7,833 nt of DNA. It comes from DATKQI01 sp035532755 (GTDB lineage: Bacteria > Pseudomonadota > Alphaproteobacteria > Acetobacterales > Acetobacteraceae). The notes under the pieces were generated by a model, which saw nothing but the letters and a program-made list of their open reading frames with translations, was not told the origin of the DNA and did no database searches. The position numbers were made by a program, and so were the translations under genes. The first letter of the stretch is position 1, and each line of letters opens with the position of its first letter. Shown here one piece after another: positions 1 to 6,958 of the stretch. Location of the stretch: the NCBI GenBank assembly GCA_035532755.1, contig DATKQI010000363.1:1-7833 (forward strand). Direction: 5' to 3'.

Positions 1-23
1 GCTTCTAGCTCGTTGTGTTCCAT
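1..23 (-). CDS. 5' end of an unidentified leftward gene (partial)
   Basis: On the minus strand an ATG at 23-21 opens a frame that reads MEHNELE before the window ends. A GGAG Shine-Dalgarno core lies nine bases upstream, which is good spacing. A second in-frame ATG at 38-36 would add five residues (MESPV), but the ribosome-binding match favours position 23. Seven residues cannot identify the product. Support comes from the start signals and from a TATAAT box about 200 bases upstream on the same strand. If real, this is a separate transcription unit from the GH15 gene. It could also be a chance start, so confidence is modest. Confidence 0.4.
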
Positions 24-58
24 GACGGGTGACTCCATTTCTATGTCGCGCCCTTGTT

Positions 59-85
59 GCACGGACTCGCCGTGACTGTCCGTGC
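59..85. repeat. Perfect 8-bp inverted repeat in the presumed leader
   Basis: GCACGGAC (59-66) and GTCCGTGC (78-85) are exact reverse complements around an 11-base loop. In a leftward transcript the hairpin would lie about 20-35 bases upstream of the candidate start codons. It could be a leader structure or a weak terminator; neither flank has a run of T. Confidence 0.45.
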
Positions 86-225
86 TTCGTTGCCTGAGGG
101 TAGTGGTGTATGCGGCCGAACCCGGGCATACCCGCCATGCGCAATCCGCATCCGTCCGCCGCTGTCCGGCCCGATAACGGGGGTGGGGTTGTGGGTCTGA
201 CTCGTTATGACCTTATAAGCCATTG

Positions 226-231
226 ATTATA
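226..231 (-). promoter_or_regulatory. Candidate -10 box (exact TATAAT) of the leftward gene
   Basis: Read on the minus strand, 231 to 226 is an exact TATAAT inside an AT-rich patch. No good TTGACA-like -35 hexamer sits 16-18 bases upstream. Transcription starting near 219 would give an untranslated leader of roughly 180-196 bases before the ATG at 38 or 23. The box lies downstream of the GH15 stop and points away from it, so it suits an independent leftward unit. Exact -10 matches are uncommon in DNA this GC-rich, but AT-rich patches also make them by chance. Confidence 0.35.
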
Positions 232-298
232 TTATGAATACGCCCGGTATCGGAGGACGCCCGGACCTCCAGGGCCCCCGCCCGCTTCTGGCCTCCCG

Positions 299-2068
299 CT
301 ATTTGCGTTCCTGCACGGGCCCCGACAGGAACAGGGCGGTGTTGACCACGCCCAGGTGCGTGAGCGCCTGCGGGATGTTGCCCATCATCCGCCGGCTGGG
401 CACGTGATATTCCTCGCTGAGCAACCCGACATCGTTGGACAGCGCCAGCACGCGCTCCAGCATCGTCCGCGCATCCGCATCGCGCCCCTGCAGCTTCATG
501 CAGTCGGCGAGCCAGCAACTGCAGGCCAGGAAGGCGCCTTCCTGGGGTTCCCCGCCACGCGCCTTCAGCCGCCGTACCAGCCCGCCGTCCATCAGCTCCC
601 GCTCGACCGCGGCGACGGTGCCGGTGATGCGCGGATCGTCCGCCGGCAGGAAATGCACGATCGGCAGCAGCAGCAGCGAGGCGTCGATCTCCTCGCTGCC
701 GAACGCCCGCACGAAATGGCCGCGGCCGGTGTGGAAGCCCTGGGCGCATACGTCATCATGGATCTGCTGCCGCAGCGCGGTGAGCCGCTTCACCCGTTCC
801 GGGCCGGCCGCCTTGTGGGTCCGCGCGCCCTTCAGGTAGCGGTCGATCCCGACCCAGGCCATCACCTGCGAATAGGTGTAGCGCTGCGGATCGCCGCGGG
901 TTTCCCAGATATCCGACCCCGGCTTGTCCCAGATCGATTCGAGGTAGTGCACCAGCGCCGTCTCCACCTCGATCCCGCGCCGCTCGCGCGGGATGCCGGC
1001 CGCGGAGGCGACATGCATCGCCTCCAGCAATTCCCCGTACACATCGAGCTGCGTCTGCACCGAGGCGGCGTTGCCGACCCGCACCGGCCGCGCGCCCTCG
1101 TAGCCCGGCAGCCAGTCCGCCTCCCATTCGTCCAGCCTCCGCGCGCCATCGACGCGATAGACGATGCGCATCTGCTCCGGAGAGCCGGCGACCGCGCGCA
1201 GAATCCAGTCCCGCCAGGCCGTCGCTTCCTCGTGATAGCCGGCGTTGAGCAGCGCGGTGAGCGTGAAGGTCGCGTCCCGCAGCCAGCAGAAGCGATAGTC
1301 CCAGTTCATCGATCCGCCGGGCATCTCCGGCAGCGAGGTCGTCGCCGCGGCGACCAGCCCGCCGGTGCGCTGATGGATGAGCGCCTTCAGCGTGATCAGC
1401 GAGCGCCGCACCTGGGCGGGCCAGTCGCATGGCTTGTCGAACCGACTGATCCAGTCTTCCCAGAATGCCTGCGTCTGCGAAAGCGCCTGCTCCACATCCG
1501 GCTGTTCCGGCGCGGGCAGCGACGAATCGCCATAGGCGAGCACGAAGGGGATGCGCTCGCCCGCCTTCACCGTGAACGACGCCGACGCCTCGGCCCGGCC
1601 GGGCCGAACCTTCAGCGGGGCATGGAGTACCACGAGGTCCGGCCCCACCTCCGCGAGCAGCCCGTTGCCATGCGGCTGCGACCAGGGCGGCATGGAGCCG
1701 TATTCGAAGCGCAGGCGCAGGGCGAGGTGCATCGGCACCTCGCCCCGCACGCCTTCGACGATGCGGATGAGCATCGACGCCCCCTGCCGCTGGGGCATGA
1801 AATCGATCAGCCGCACCGTGCCGGCATCCGTTTCGAACGTCGTTTCCAGGATCAGCGTGTCGCCGCGGTAGCGGCGCGTGGTGCCGGTGACGGGGCCGGC
1901 CGGGGCGATGCGCCAATGGCCGTGGCGTTCATCCCCCAGCAGGGCAGTGAAGCACGGGTCGCTGTCGAAGCGCGGCCAGCACAGGAAATCGACCGAGCCG
2001 TCGCGCGCGATCAGCGCCGCCGTCTCGCCGTCTCCTACCAGCGCGTAGTCCTCGATGCGTGCCGCCAT
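299..2068 (-). CDS. Glycoside hydrolase family 15 protein (glucoamylase/trehalase-like)
   Basis: This 589-residue protein has the full length and order of the bacterial two-domain GH15 family. A trehalase-like N-terminal beta domain starts at residue 5 (IEDYALVGDGETAALI, then the GSVDFLCWPRFDS block), followed by the alpha/alpha-barrel catalytic domain. The substrate-site block MNWDYRFCWLRDATF is at 254-268. E389 in the IWETRG motif fits the general acid, and the EE pair at 552-553 in LLSEEY fits the general base, so the enzyme looks active. Members are inverting hydrolases releasing glucose from alpha-linked substrates: maltodextrin, trehalose or glucodextran. Sequence alone does not tell me which. 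There is no signal peptide, so it should act in the cytoplasm. GGGAGA nine bases upstream supports the start. It follows the CNNM gene by 34 bases on the same strand and is probably cotranscribed. Confidence 0.93.
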   Translation of the reverse strand: MAARIEDYALVGDGETAALIARDGSVDFLCWPRFDSDPCFTALLGDERHGHWRIAPAGPVTGTTRRYRGDTLILETTFETDAGTVRLIDFMPQRQGASMLIRIVEGVRGEVPMHLALRLRFEYGSMPPWSQPHGNGLLAEVGPDLVVLHAPLKVRPGRAEASASFTVKAGERIPFVLAYGDSSLPAPEQPDVEQALSQTQAFWEDWISRFDKPCDWPAQVRRSLITLKALIHQRTGGLVAAATTSLPEMPGGSMNWDYRFCWLRDATFTLTALLNAGYHEEATAWRDWILRAVAGSPEQMRIVYRVDGARRLDEWEADWLPGYEGARPVRVGNAASVQTQLDVYGELLEAMHVASAAGIPRERRGIEVETALVHYLESIWDKPGSDIWETRGDPQRYTYSQVMAWVGIDRYLKGARTHKAAGPERVKRLTALRQQIHDDVCAQGFHTGRGHFVRAFGSEEIDASLLLLPIVHFLPADDPRITGTVAAVERELMDGGLVRRLKARGGEPQEGAFLACSCWLADCMKLQGRDADARTMLERVLALSNDVGLLSEEYHVPSRRMMGNIPQALTHLGVVNTALFLSGPVQERK

Positions 2069-2102
2069 GCTCCGTCATCTCCCGTTCGTGAACGCAAAAA
2101 GC

Positions 2103-3404
2103 CTAAGCCTCCGCCGCGGGCTCGCGGCTGGCGCGGACCTTGTCTACGCGCCGCCCGTCCATCGCAGCCACCTCCAGCCGCCATCCCGCGAACACGATGG
2201 TGTCACCCGCGCGGGGCACCCGCCGCAGCAGGGCAAGCAGCAGGCCGCCGGCGGTGTGGTAGCTGCCTTCGGCGGGCAGGTCCGGCAGCTTCAGCCGCGC
2301 CTTCAGCTCGTCCGCCGGCATCAGCCCGTCCAGCAGCAGCGCCCCGCGGGCGTCGGGCGTGAGGCCGGGGCCGGCTTCGGGCGCCGCGTCCGCCGGATCT
2401 CCCACGATCGCTTCGAGGATGTCGGCGGCCGTCACCACGCCCTCGAAGCTGCCGTACTCGTCCATCACCAGGGCCATGCCCAGCGGGTCCGCCTTCAACC
2501 GCTCCAGCGCATCGAGCGCGGAGACCGCATCCGGCACGATCATCGGCTGGCGGAGCGCCGCGGCGAGGGAGAGTTCGCCGCCGTCGAGGATGCGATCGAG
2601 GATGTCCTTCGCCTGCACTACGCCCACCACGTTGTCCACCGATCCCTCGCACACCACGAAGCGGGAATGCGGGGCGGATTTCAGCACGGCGATGATCTCC
2701 CGCTTCGGGTCCGTGCGGTCGATCCAGACCAGCTCCGTGCGCGGCGTCATGATCGCGCGCACCGGCTTGTCGGCCAGCCGCAACACCCGCTCGATCATCT
2801 CCCGCTCCTCGGTTTCCAGCACGCCGGTCTGCGCGCCCTCGATCAGCAGCGCCTTCAGCTCCTCCTCCGTCACCGTCTGGCGGACGAAGCGGGCGGAGCC
2901 CATCAGCCGCAGCACGAGTTCGGTCGAGCGGCCGAGCAGCCAGATGGCCGGGCTGCCGATCCGGGCGACGATGGCGAGCGGCCGGGCCACCCGCGTGGCG
3001 ATTGCCTCGGGGCGGCGCAGCGCGAGCTGCTTCGGCACCAGTTCGCCCAGCACCAGCGTGAGATAGGTGATGACGAGCACCGTGAGCAGGAAGGCGAGCG
3101 TGCCGGAGACGGGCGCGAGCAGCGGCACGAGCGCGAGCCAGGAGGCCACGCGGTCCGCCAGCCGCGCGCCGCTGAACACGCCGGTGAGGATGCCGACCAG
3201 CGTGATGCCGACCTGCACCGTGGGCAGGAAGCGCTGCGGGTCCGCCGCCAGCTGCCGCGCCAGGGCGGCACCCGCCACGCCCTTGCGCTCCAGCACCGCG
3301 AGCCGGGCGCCACGGGCGGAGATCAGCGCGAGTTCGCCCATCGCGAACAGCGCGTTCAGAAGAATCAGCAGCGCGATCACGCCGCATTCCACCAGCACCG
3401 CCAT
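2103..3404 (-). CDS. CNNM/CorC-type (hemolysin family) membrane protein with CBS pair
   Basis: This 433-residue protein has the complete architecture of the CNNM (DUF21) family often annotated as hemolysin, TlyC or CorC. The N-terminal membrane domain has hydrophobic segments near 4-29, 60-80 and 88-120, with the family signatures NALFAMGELALIS (17-29) and GELVPK (120-125). An acidic linker (179-206) leads to a CBS pair: first repeat from IMTPR (218-222) to about 270, second about 287-336 with the VMDEYGSFEGVVT block. A CorC_HlyC domain fills about 340-425. Relatives are linked to Mg2+/Co2+ export or resistance, with CBS domains binding adenine nucleotides; the hemolysin name is historical. 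I chose the ATG at 3404 because GGAGGT lies eight bases upstream and the membrane domain begins at once. An upstream extension to 3662 is possible in frame but would add 86 unfamily-like residues and overlap the divergent gene. Confidence 0.93.
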   Translation of the reverse strand: MAVLVECGVIALLILLNALFAMGELALISARGARLAVLERKGVAGAALARQLAADPQRFLPTVQVGITLVGILTGVFSGARLADRVASWLALVPLLAPVSGTLAFLLTVLVITYLTLVLGELVPKQLALRRPEAIATRVARPLAIVARIGSPAIWLLGRSTELVLRLMGSARFVRQTVTEEELKALLIEGAQTGVLETEEREMIERVLRLADKPVRAIMTPRTELVWIDRTDPKREIIAVLKSAPHSRFVVCEGSVDNVVGVVQAKDILDRILDGGELSLAAALRQPMIVPDAVSALDALERLKADPLGMALVMDEYGSFEGVVTAADILEAIVGDPADAAPEAGPGLTPDARGALLLDGLMPADELKARLKLPDLPAEGSYHTAGGLLLALLRRVPRAGDTIVFAGWRLEVAAMDGRRVDKVRASREPAAEA

Positions 3405-3418
3405 CGCCCTGCACCTCC
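3405..3418 (-). promoter_or_regulatory. Strong ribosome binding site that fixes the CNNM start
   Basis: On the minus strand GGAGGT occupies 3418 to 3413, followed by eight bases and the ATG at 3404. It is the best Shine-Dalgarno match in the window and decides between this start and longer in-frame options up to 3662. Confidence 0.8.
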
Positions 3419-3606
3419 CGCCTGATCCGGCCCCACCATAACGGCGCCGGCCTGCCGCGCCATCTGCGATGCTGCCTTGCGATCCTGGCGGAGCATCCGG
3501 CGTGAATGCCTTGGTTCTGCCACAATGAGGCCGAGGCCGCGCCGCAGTGCAGCAGTTACTGGCGGTTGCAGCGTGCGGATCTTCCGCCGCCACACAGGAT
3601 GCGACC
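3405..3606. promoter_or_regulatory. Divergent intergenic region
   Basis: These 202 bases separate the start of the leftward CNNM-GH15 pair from the start of the rightward glucan synthase, so promoters for both directions should lie here. I see no convincing -35/-10 pair on either strand. Small structures are present: a 5-bp hairpin GCGGA/TCCGC at 3575-3587 just before the synthase ribosome binding site, and an imperfect inverted repeat around 3543-3578. The region is GC-rich like the genes. Confidence 0.55.
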
Positions 3607-6309
3607 ATGAGCAGTGCCACCGGCGCCGCGACCGATCCGCTCGGTCGAATAGAAAGCAGCAAGATCAGTCGTTTCTTTCATTCAACCACATTGTTCGCGG
3701 TGTTCGGCGCCGCGTTCGGCTGCCTCGCCATATGGGCCGTGCTGAACCGGCCGGTGCCGATGGCCGGCTATCATGGCACTATCGGCGGGCTTGCCTTCTC
3801 GCCCTTCCGGGCCGGGCAGAGCCCGCAGGCGAACGACTATCCCACCCCCGCCCAGATCCGGGCGGACCTGAAGCTGGCCGCGGGGATGACGCACCAGATC
3901 CGCACCTACACCGTGCAGGGCGTGCTTGGCGACATTCCGAAGCTCGCCGCCGGCCTGCCGCTCAAGATCACGCTCGGCGGCTGGCTGGACACGCACCCGA
4001 AGGCGAACGCGGCCGAACTGAAACGGCTGATCGCGGTTGCGAACCGCAGCCCGAACGTGAACCACGTGCTGGTGGGCAACGAGGTGCTGCTGCGCAAGGA
4101 CCTCACCCCCGGCCAGCTCATCGCCGACATCCGGCAGGTGAAGGCCGCGGTGCATGTGCCGGTTTCCACCGCCGAGCCCTGGCATGTCTGGCTGGCCCAT
4201 CCCGCGCTTGGGAACGCGGTGGACTACATCACCATCCATCTGCTGCCCTACTGGGAGGGGCTGCCGGTCAGCGACGCGCTGAAGTTCACCATGGAGAAGC
4301 TGCACGAGGTGCAGGCCGCGTTTCCGGGCAAGCATGTGGTGATCGGCGAGATCGGCTGGCCGTCCAACGGCATCGACATCGGCGCGGCGCGGGCGAGCCG
4401 GGTGAACCAGGCGGAATTCATGCGCCGGTTCTTCAACATCGCCCAGCAGCAGCATCTCGACTATTTCGTGATGGAGGCGTTCGACCAGCCCTGGAAGACC
4501 AGCTTCGAGGGCCGGGCCGCCGGCTACTGGGGCATGTTCACCCTCGGCCGCCACGCCAAATGGCCGATGACCGGGCCGGTGACGGAGAACCCCACCTGGC
4601 GCTGGTGGGCGGGCTTCAGCGTCGGGTTCGCCGCGCTGTTCTCCTGGCTGCTGCTGTGGCGGCGCCCGGATATCCGCCTGCCCGGCAAGCTGCTGCTGAC
4701 GGTGCTGGCCCAGGGTTTCGGCGCCACGCTGTGCAGCGTGCTGATGACGATGGGAGAGAGCTATCTCTCCGGCCTCGCCGCCGTGGTATGGGGCGGGCTG
4801 GCCGCGGGGCAGGCCCTGCTGCTGGTGCTGCTGCTGGCCGACAGCTTCGAACTGGCCGAGACGGTGTGGGGGCGTGCAACCCGCCGCCGCTACGTGCCGG
4901 TGCCGGCCGCGCCGGATGCGGTGCTGCCCAAGGTGTCGATCCACATCCCGATCTGCAACGAGCCGCCGCACATGGTCCGCCAGACGCTCGATGCGCTCGC
5001 CGCACTCGACTACCCGGACTATGAGGTGCTGGTGATCGACAACAACACCACCGACCCCGCGGTGTGGGAGCCGGTGGCCGAGCATTGCGCACGGCTGGGC
5101 GAGAGGTTCCGCTTCTTCCACCTGGGCAAATGGAAGGGCTTCAAGGCCGGCGCGCTGAACTTCGCGCTGCGCGAGACCGCGGCGGATGCCGAGATCGTCG
5201 GCGTGCTGGACAGCGACTATGTCGTCTCCCCCGACTGGCTGCGCTGCATGGTGCCGGCCTTCGCCAACCCGCGCGTGGGCTTCGTGCAATCCCCGCAGGA
5301 CTACCGGGACAATGACGGTTCGTTCTTCAAGCGGCTGATGTTCTGGGAATATGCCGGGTTCTTCCAGCTTGGCATGGTGACGCGCAACGAGCGCAACGCG
5401 ATCATCCAGCACGGCACGATGACGCTGATCCGCAAGCCGGCGCTACAGGATGCGGGCGCCTGGGCGGAGTGGTGCATCTGCGAGGATGCGGAACTTGGGC
5501 TGAAGCTGTTCCGCAACGGCTGGGAGGCGGTGTACGCGAAGGAAAGCTTCGGCCGGGGCGTGATGCCGGACGATTTCGCCGCCTTCCGCAAGCAGCGCTT
5601 CCGCTGGGCCTATGGCGCCATGCAGATCTGCCGCCGCCACTGGCAGGCGCTGGTCAACCCGTTCAACCAGGACCTCACGCCCGGCCAGCGCTGGCATTTC
5701 GTGATGGGCTGGCTGCCCTGGGTGGGCGATGCGCTGGGGCTGATGTTCCTGGTGATGGGGCTTGGCTGGTCGGTCGGGCTGATCCTCGATCCGGTGCGAT
5801 TCGAATTCCCGATCGTGCTGTTCATGCTGCCCTCGATCGGGCTGTTCGTCTTCAAGCTGTTCCAGATCCTCACGCTCTATTCGGCGCGCGTGCCGTGCCG
5901 GATGTCGGACCGGATCGGCGCCGCGCTCGCCGGGCTCGCGCTCAGCCACACCATCGGCAAGGCGGTGTGGAAGGGGCTGGTGGTGCGCAGCGCGCCGTTC
6001 CTGCGCACGCCGAAGATGAAGGACGCGCCGGCGCTGGTGCAGGGTCTGGTGATGGCACGTGAAGAGGCTGTTCTGCTGGGTCTGACCTGGGTGGCGATGA
6101 TCGGCGTGGCGATCGTCTCCCACCTCGCGACGCCCGAATCGCGGCTGTGGTGCGTGGTGCTGCTGACCCAGTCGCTTCCCTACCTTGCGTCCGTGGCGGT
6201 TTCCGTGTTCGCCGCCGTACCTGCCCCCCGTCGGGTCGCGCTGCCGCGCCCGGCACAGGCGCAACGCGCCGGTGCGAGCCTTGCGGCTCGCGCTGGTGCC
6301 GGCGACTAG
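3607..6309 (+). CDS. GH17-GT2 fusion: NdvB-type beta-glucan synthase/transglucosidase
   Basis: This 900-residue inner-membrane protein joins two enzymes. After a transmembrane segment (27-46), a GH17 domain (about 50-325, presumably periplasmic) carries two glutamates expected for catalysis: E159 in GNEVLLR and E248 in GEIGWPS. Three hydrophobic segments (about 331-352, 362-384, 390-411) lead to a cytoplasmic GT2 domain from about 442 with D478 (VIDNN), D535-S-D537, E626-D627 (CEDAELG) and QRFRW at 663-667, the processive-synthase pattern. More membrane segments follow (about 697-728, 735-758, 819-840, 848-870). The same layout occurs in Pseudomonas NdvB, linked to periplasmic beta-1,3-glucans, and relates to the Bradyrhizobium ndvB/ndvC glucans; the giant Sinorhizobium NdvB is unrelated in architecture. 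Donor is probably UDP-glucose; linkage and cyclisation are inferred. AGGA seven bases upstream supports ATG 3607; a GTG at 3547 would add 20 residues. Confidence 0.9.
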   Translation: MSSATGAATDPLGRIESSKISRFFHSTTLFAVFGAAFGCLAIWAVLNRPVPMAGYHGTIGGLAFSPFRAGQSPQANDYPTPAQIRADLKLAAGMTHQIRTYTVQGVLGDIPKLAAGLPLKITLGGWLDTHPKANAAELKRLIAVANRSPNVNHVLVGNEVLLRKDLTPGQLIADIRQVKAAVHVPVSTAEPWHVWLAHPALGNAVDYITIHLLPYWEGLPVSDALKFTMEKLHEVQAAFPGKHVVIGEIGWPSNGIDIGAARASRVNQAEFMRRFFNIAQQQHLDYFVMEAFDQPWKTSFEGRAAGYWGMFTLGRHAKWPMTGPVTENPTWRWWAGFSVGFAALFSWLLLWRRPDIRLPGKLLLTVLAQGFGATLCSVLMTMGESYLSGLAAVVWGGLAAGQALLLVLLLADSFELAETVWGRATRRRYVPVPAAPDAVLPKVSIHIPICNEPPHMVRQTLDALAALDYPDYEVLVIDNNTTDPAVWEPVAEHCARLGERFRFFHLGKWKGFKAGALNFALRETAADAEIVGVLDSDYVVSPDWLRCMVPAFANPRVGFVQSPQDYRDNDGSFFKRLMFWEYAGFFQLGMVTRNERNAIIQHGTMTLIRKPALQDAGAWAEWCICEDAELGLKLFRNGWEAVYAKESFGRGVMPDDFAAFRKQRFRWAYGAMQICRRHWQALVNPFNQDLTPGQRWHFVMGWLPWVGDALGLMFLVMGLGWSVGLILDPVRFEFPIVLFMLPSIGLFVFKLFQILTLYSARVPCRMSDRIGAALAGLALSHTIGKAVWKGLVVRSAPFLRTPKMKDAPALVQGLVMAREEAVLLGLTWVAMIGVAIVSHLATPESRLWCVVLLTQSLPYLASVAVSVFAAVPAPRRVALPRPAQAQRAGASLAARAGAGD
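6266..6299 (+). other. 15-bp hairpin at the 3' end of the glucan synthase gene
   Basis: Positions 6266-6280 pair with 6285-6299 around a four-base TTGC loop, giving 15 continuous pairs including three G-T wobbles; the inner seven (GCGAGCC/GGCTCGC) are perfect. It lies in the last codons, seven bases before the stop at 6307, in a low-complexity Ala/Arg/Gly-rich tail after the last membrane segment. It may protect the mRNA end or slow transcription. No T-run follows. Confidence 0.5.
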
Positions 6310-6329
6310 GGCAGGATGCGGCGGTGAAC

Positions 6330-6368
6330 CGGCCGGCGGCTCCTTCCCCTCCCGGGGGCCGCCGGCCG
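6330..6368 (+). promoter_or_regulatory. Intercistronic hairpin with anti-Shine-Dalgarno loop
   Basis: CGGCCGGCGGC (6330-6340) and GCCGCCGGCCG (6358-6368) are perfect 11-bp inverted repeats; 6341-6343 with 6355-6357 can extend the stem to 14 pairs with one wobble. The remaining loop contains CTCCC (6349-6353), complementary to GGGAG (6375-6379) in the ribosome binding site of the DUF3429 gene. There is no T-tract, so it is not a classical terminator. It could be a processing or attenuation element, or a translational control structure; the role is inferred. Confidence 0.45.
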
Positions 6369-6387
6369 CGCACGGGGAGTACGGCTC

Positions 6388-6894
6388 ATGACACGTTCAT
6401 TGAATGCCATCGCGATCCTGCTCGGCGTGGCCGGGCTGGTCCCCTTCCTCGCCTGCGGCTATGCAGCGACCGCCTGGACCGGGGTGCCGGCGGGCAATGC
6501 CCTGCTCGCCCTGCTAGCCTATGGCGCGGTGACGCTGTCGTTCCTGGGCGGGGTGCATTGGGGCTTCGCCCTCGGCGAGCCATCGACCCTGTTGCCGCCG
6601 CCGGCGGCGAGCGGCCTGCGGATCGACCAGATGCGGCTTCTCCTCGGCGTGGTGCCGTCTCTGGTCGGCTGGGTGGCGCTGCTGGTGCAGATCGTCTTCG
6701 CCTCCGCCGAATCGGGCCTCGCGGTCCTGATCGCGGGCTTCGTGGGGGCGGTGGCGGTGGAGGCGCAGGCGCGGCAGCGGGCGCTCGTGCCGGCGCGCTA
6801 CATGTGGCTGCGCTGGCTGCTGAGCATCATCGTGGTGGCGGTGCTGACCACGGTGCTGGTCCTGCGCCTGCTGGGAGCCCGGATCATTCTTTGA
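6388..6894 (+). CDS. DUF3429 family integral membrane protein
   Basis: This 168-residue, very hydrophobic protein matches DUF3429 by its central SFLGGVHWG motif (51-59), the following R-x3-LGVVPSLVGW block (83-95) and the PARYMWLRWLL segment near 135-145. Hydrophobic segments lie near 6-25, 38-62, 83-103, 110-123 and 142-163, so about five membrane passes are likely. The biochemical function of the family is not established. GGGGAG eight bases before the ATG supports the start. It follows the glucan synthase by 78 bases on the same strand, and the gap holds a strong hairpin, so its expression may be cotranscribed but separately tuned. The two genes may only be neighbours; I see no direct sign of a shared role. 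Confidence 0.88.
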   Translation: MTRSLNAIAILLGVAGLVPFLACGYAATAWTGVPAGNALLALLAYGAVTLSFLGGVHWGFALGEPSTLLPPPAASGLRIDQMRLLLGVVPSLVGWVALLVQIVFASAESGLAVLIAGFVGAVAVEAQARQRALVPARYMWLRWLLSIIVVAVLTTVLVLRLLGARIIL

Positions 6895-6958
6895 TGACGC
6901 TTCATTTTTCTGTTTGATTCATGATTTATTAGCTTCTCGATCAGCGAGGAGCCCGTCC
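6895..6958 (+). promoter_or_regulatory. AT-rich gap, possible start of a new transcription unit
   Basis: The first 36 bases or so after the DUF3429 stop are strikingly AT-rich compared with the flanking genes. Weak promoter-like hexamers occur: TTGATG (6891-6896) 17 bases before TTGATT (6914-6919), or TTCATT (6901-6906) 18 bases before TTTATT (6925-6930). Neither pair is good. The patch suggests that the 103-residue gene and the decarboxylase may have their own promoter. Confidence 0.3.
6932..6952 (+). promoter_or_regulatory. Hairpin that sequesters the ribosome binding site
   Basis: GCTTCTCG (6932-6939) pairs with CGAGGAGC (6945-6952) around a five-base ATCAG loop: eight continuous pairs with one T-G wobble. 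The 3' arm contains the whole GAGGAG ribosome binding site (6946-6951) of the ATG at 6959. Folding would hide the site, as in RNA thermometers and other translational switches. The structure is plain in the sequence; regulation is inferred. Confidence 0.5.

Larger units (their letters stand above)
24..298. other. Intergenic stretch with AT-rich patch and inverted repeats
   Basis: This gap of about 275 bases separates the end of the GH15 gene from the presumed start at the left edge. It holds a conspicuous AT-rich patch (about 205-240) in otherwise GC-rich DNA. It also holds a perfect 8-bp inverted repeat (59-66 with 78-85, 11-base loop), a 5-bp hairpin (137-141 with 147-151) and a GC-rich 5-bp hairpin (252-256 with 266-270) close behind the GH15 stop. 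None is followed by a convincing T-run, so no classical terminator for GH15 is visible. A 60-codon minus-strand frame (223 to 41) has no recognisable protein character and is not called as a gene. Confidence 0.5.

Noticed and set aside
41..223. A 60-codon minus-strand frame in the left intergenic region, ending two bases before the ATG at 38
   Set aside because: Its start codon would lie upstream of transcription from the TATAAT box, it lacks a clear ribosome binding site, and the peptide has no family character. A leader peptide cannot be excluded but is not supported.
356..2362. A 668-codon open frame on the plus strand opposite the GH15 gene and the end of the CNNM gene
   Set aside because: Its translation is Arg/His/Pro/Gln-rich with no family motif, and it lies antisense to a gene with clear domains and catalytic residues. 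Long antisense frames are expected in GC-rich coding DNA.
3507..3522. A sigma-54-like GG-N10-GC match on the minus strand upstream of the CNNM gene
   Set aside because: Only TGGCA and GCA match the consensus, the TT before GC is missing, and no activator site is apparent; likely chance.
3547..3606. GTG start giving the glucan synthase 20 more residues
   Set aside because: The ATG at 3607 has an AGGA at good spacing and precedes the membrane segment by 26 residues; the GTG has no comparable site.
3405..3662. An 86-residue N-terminal extension of the CNNM protein
   Set aside because: The extension is of unrelated composition, overlaps the divergent gene start, and ignores the strong GGAGGT site before the ATG at 3404.
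5038..5046. DNN in place of a DD-type motif in the GT2 domain, as a possible loss of activity
   Set aside because: As I recall, VIDNNT is the usual form in NdvB-type GT2 domains, and the DSD, ED and QRFRW motifs are all intact.
3682..5412. A 576-codon minus-strand frame opposite the glucan synthase, and similar frames elsewhere
   Set aside because: Same reason: shadow composition, no recognisable domain, and full overlap with a confidently identified gene.
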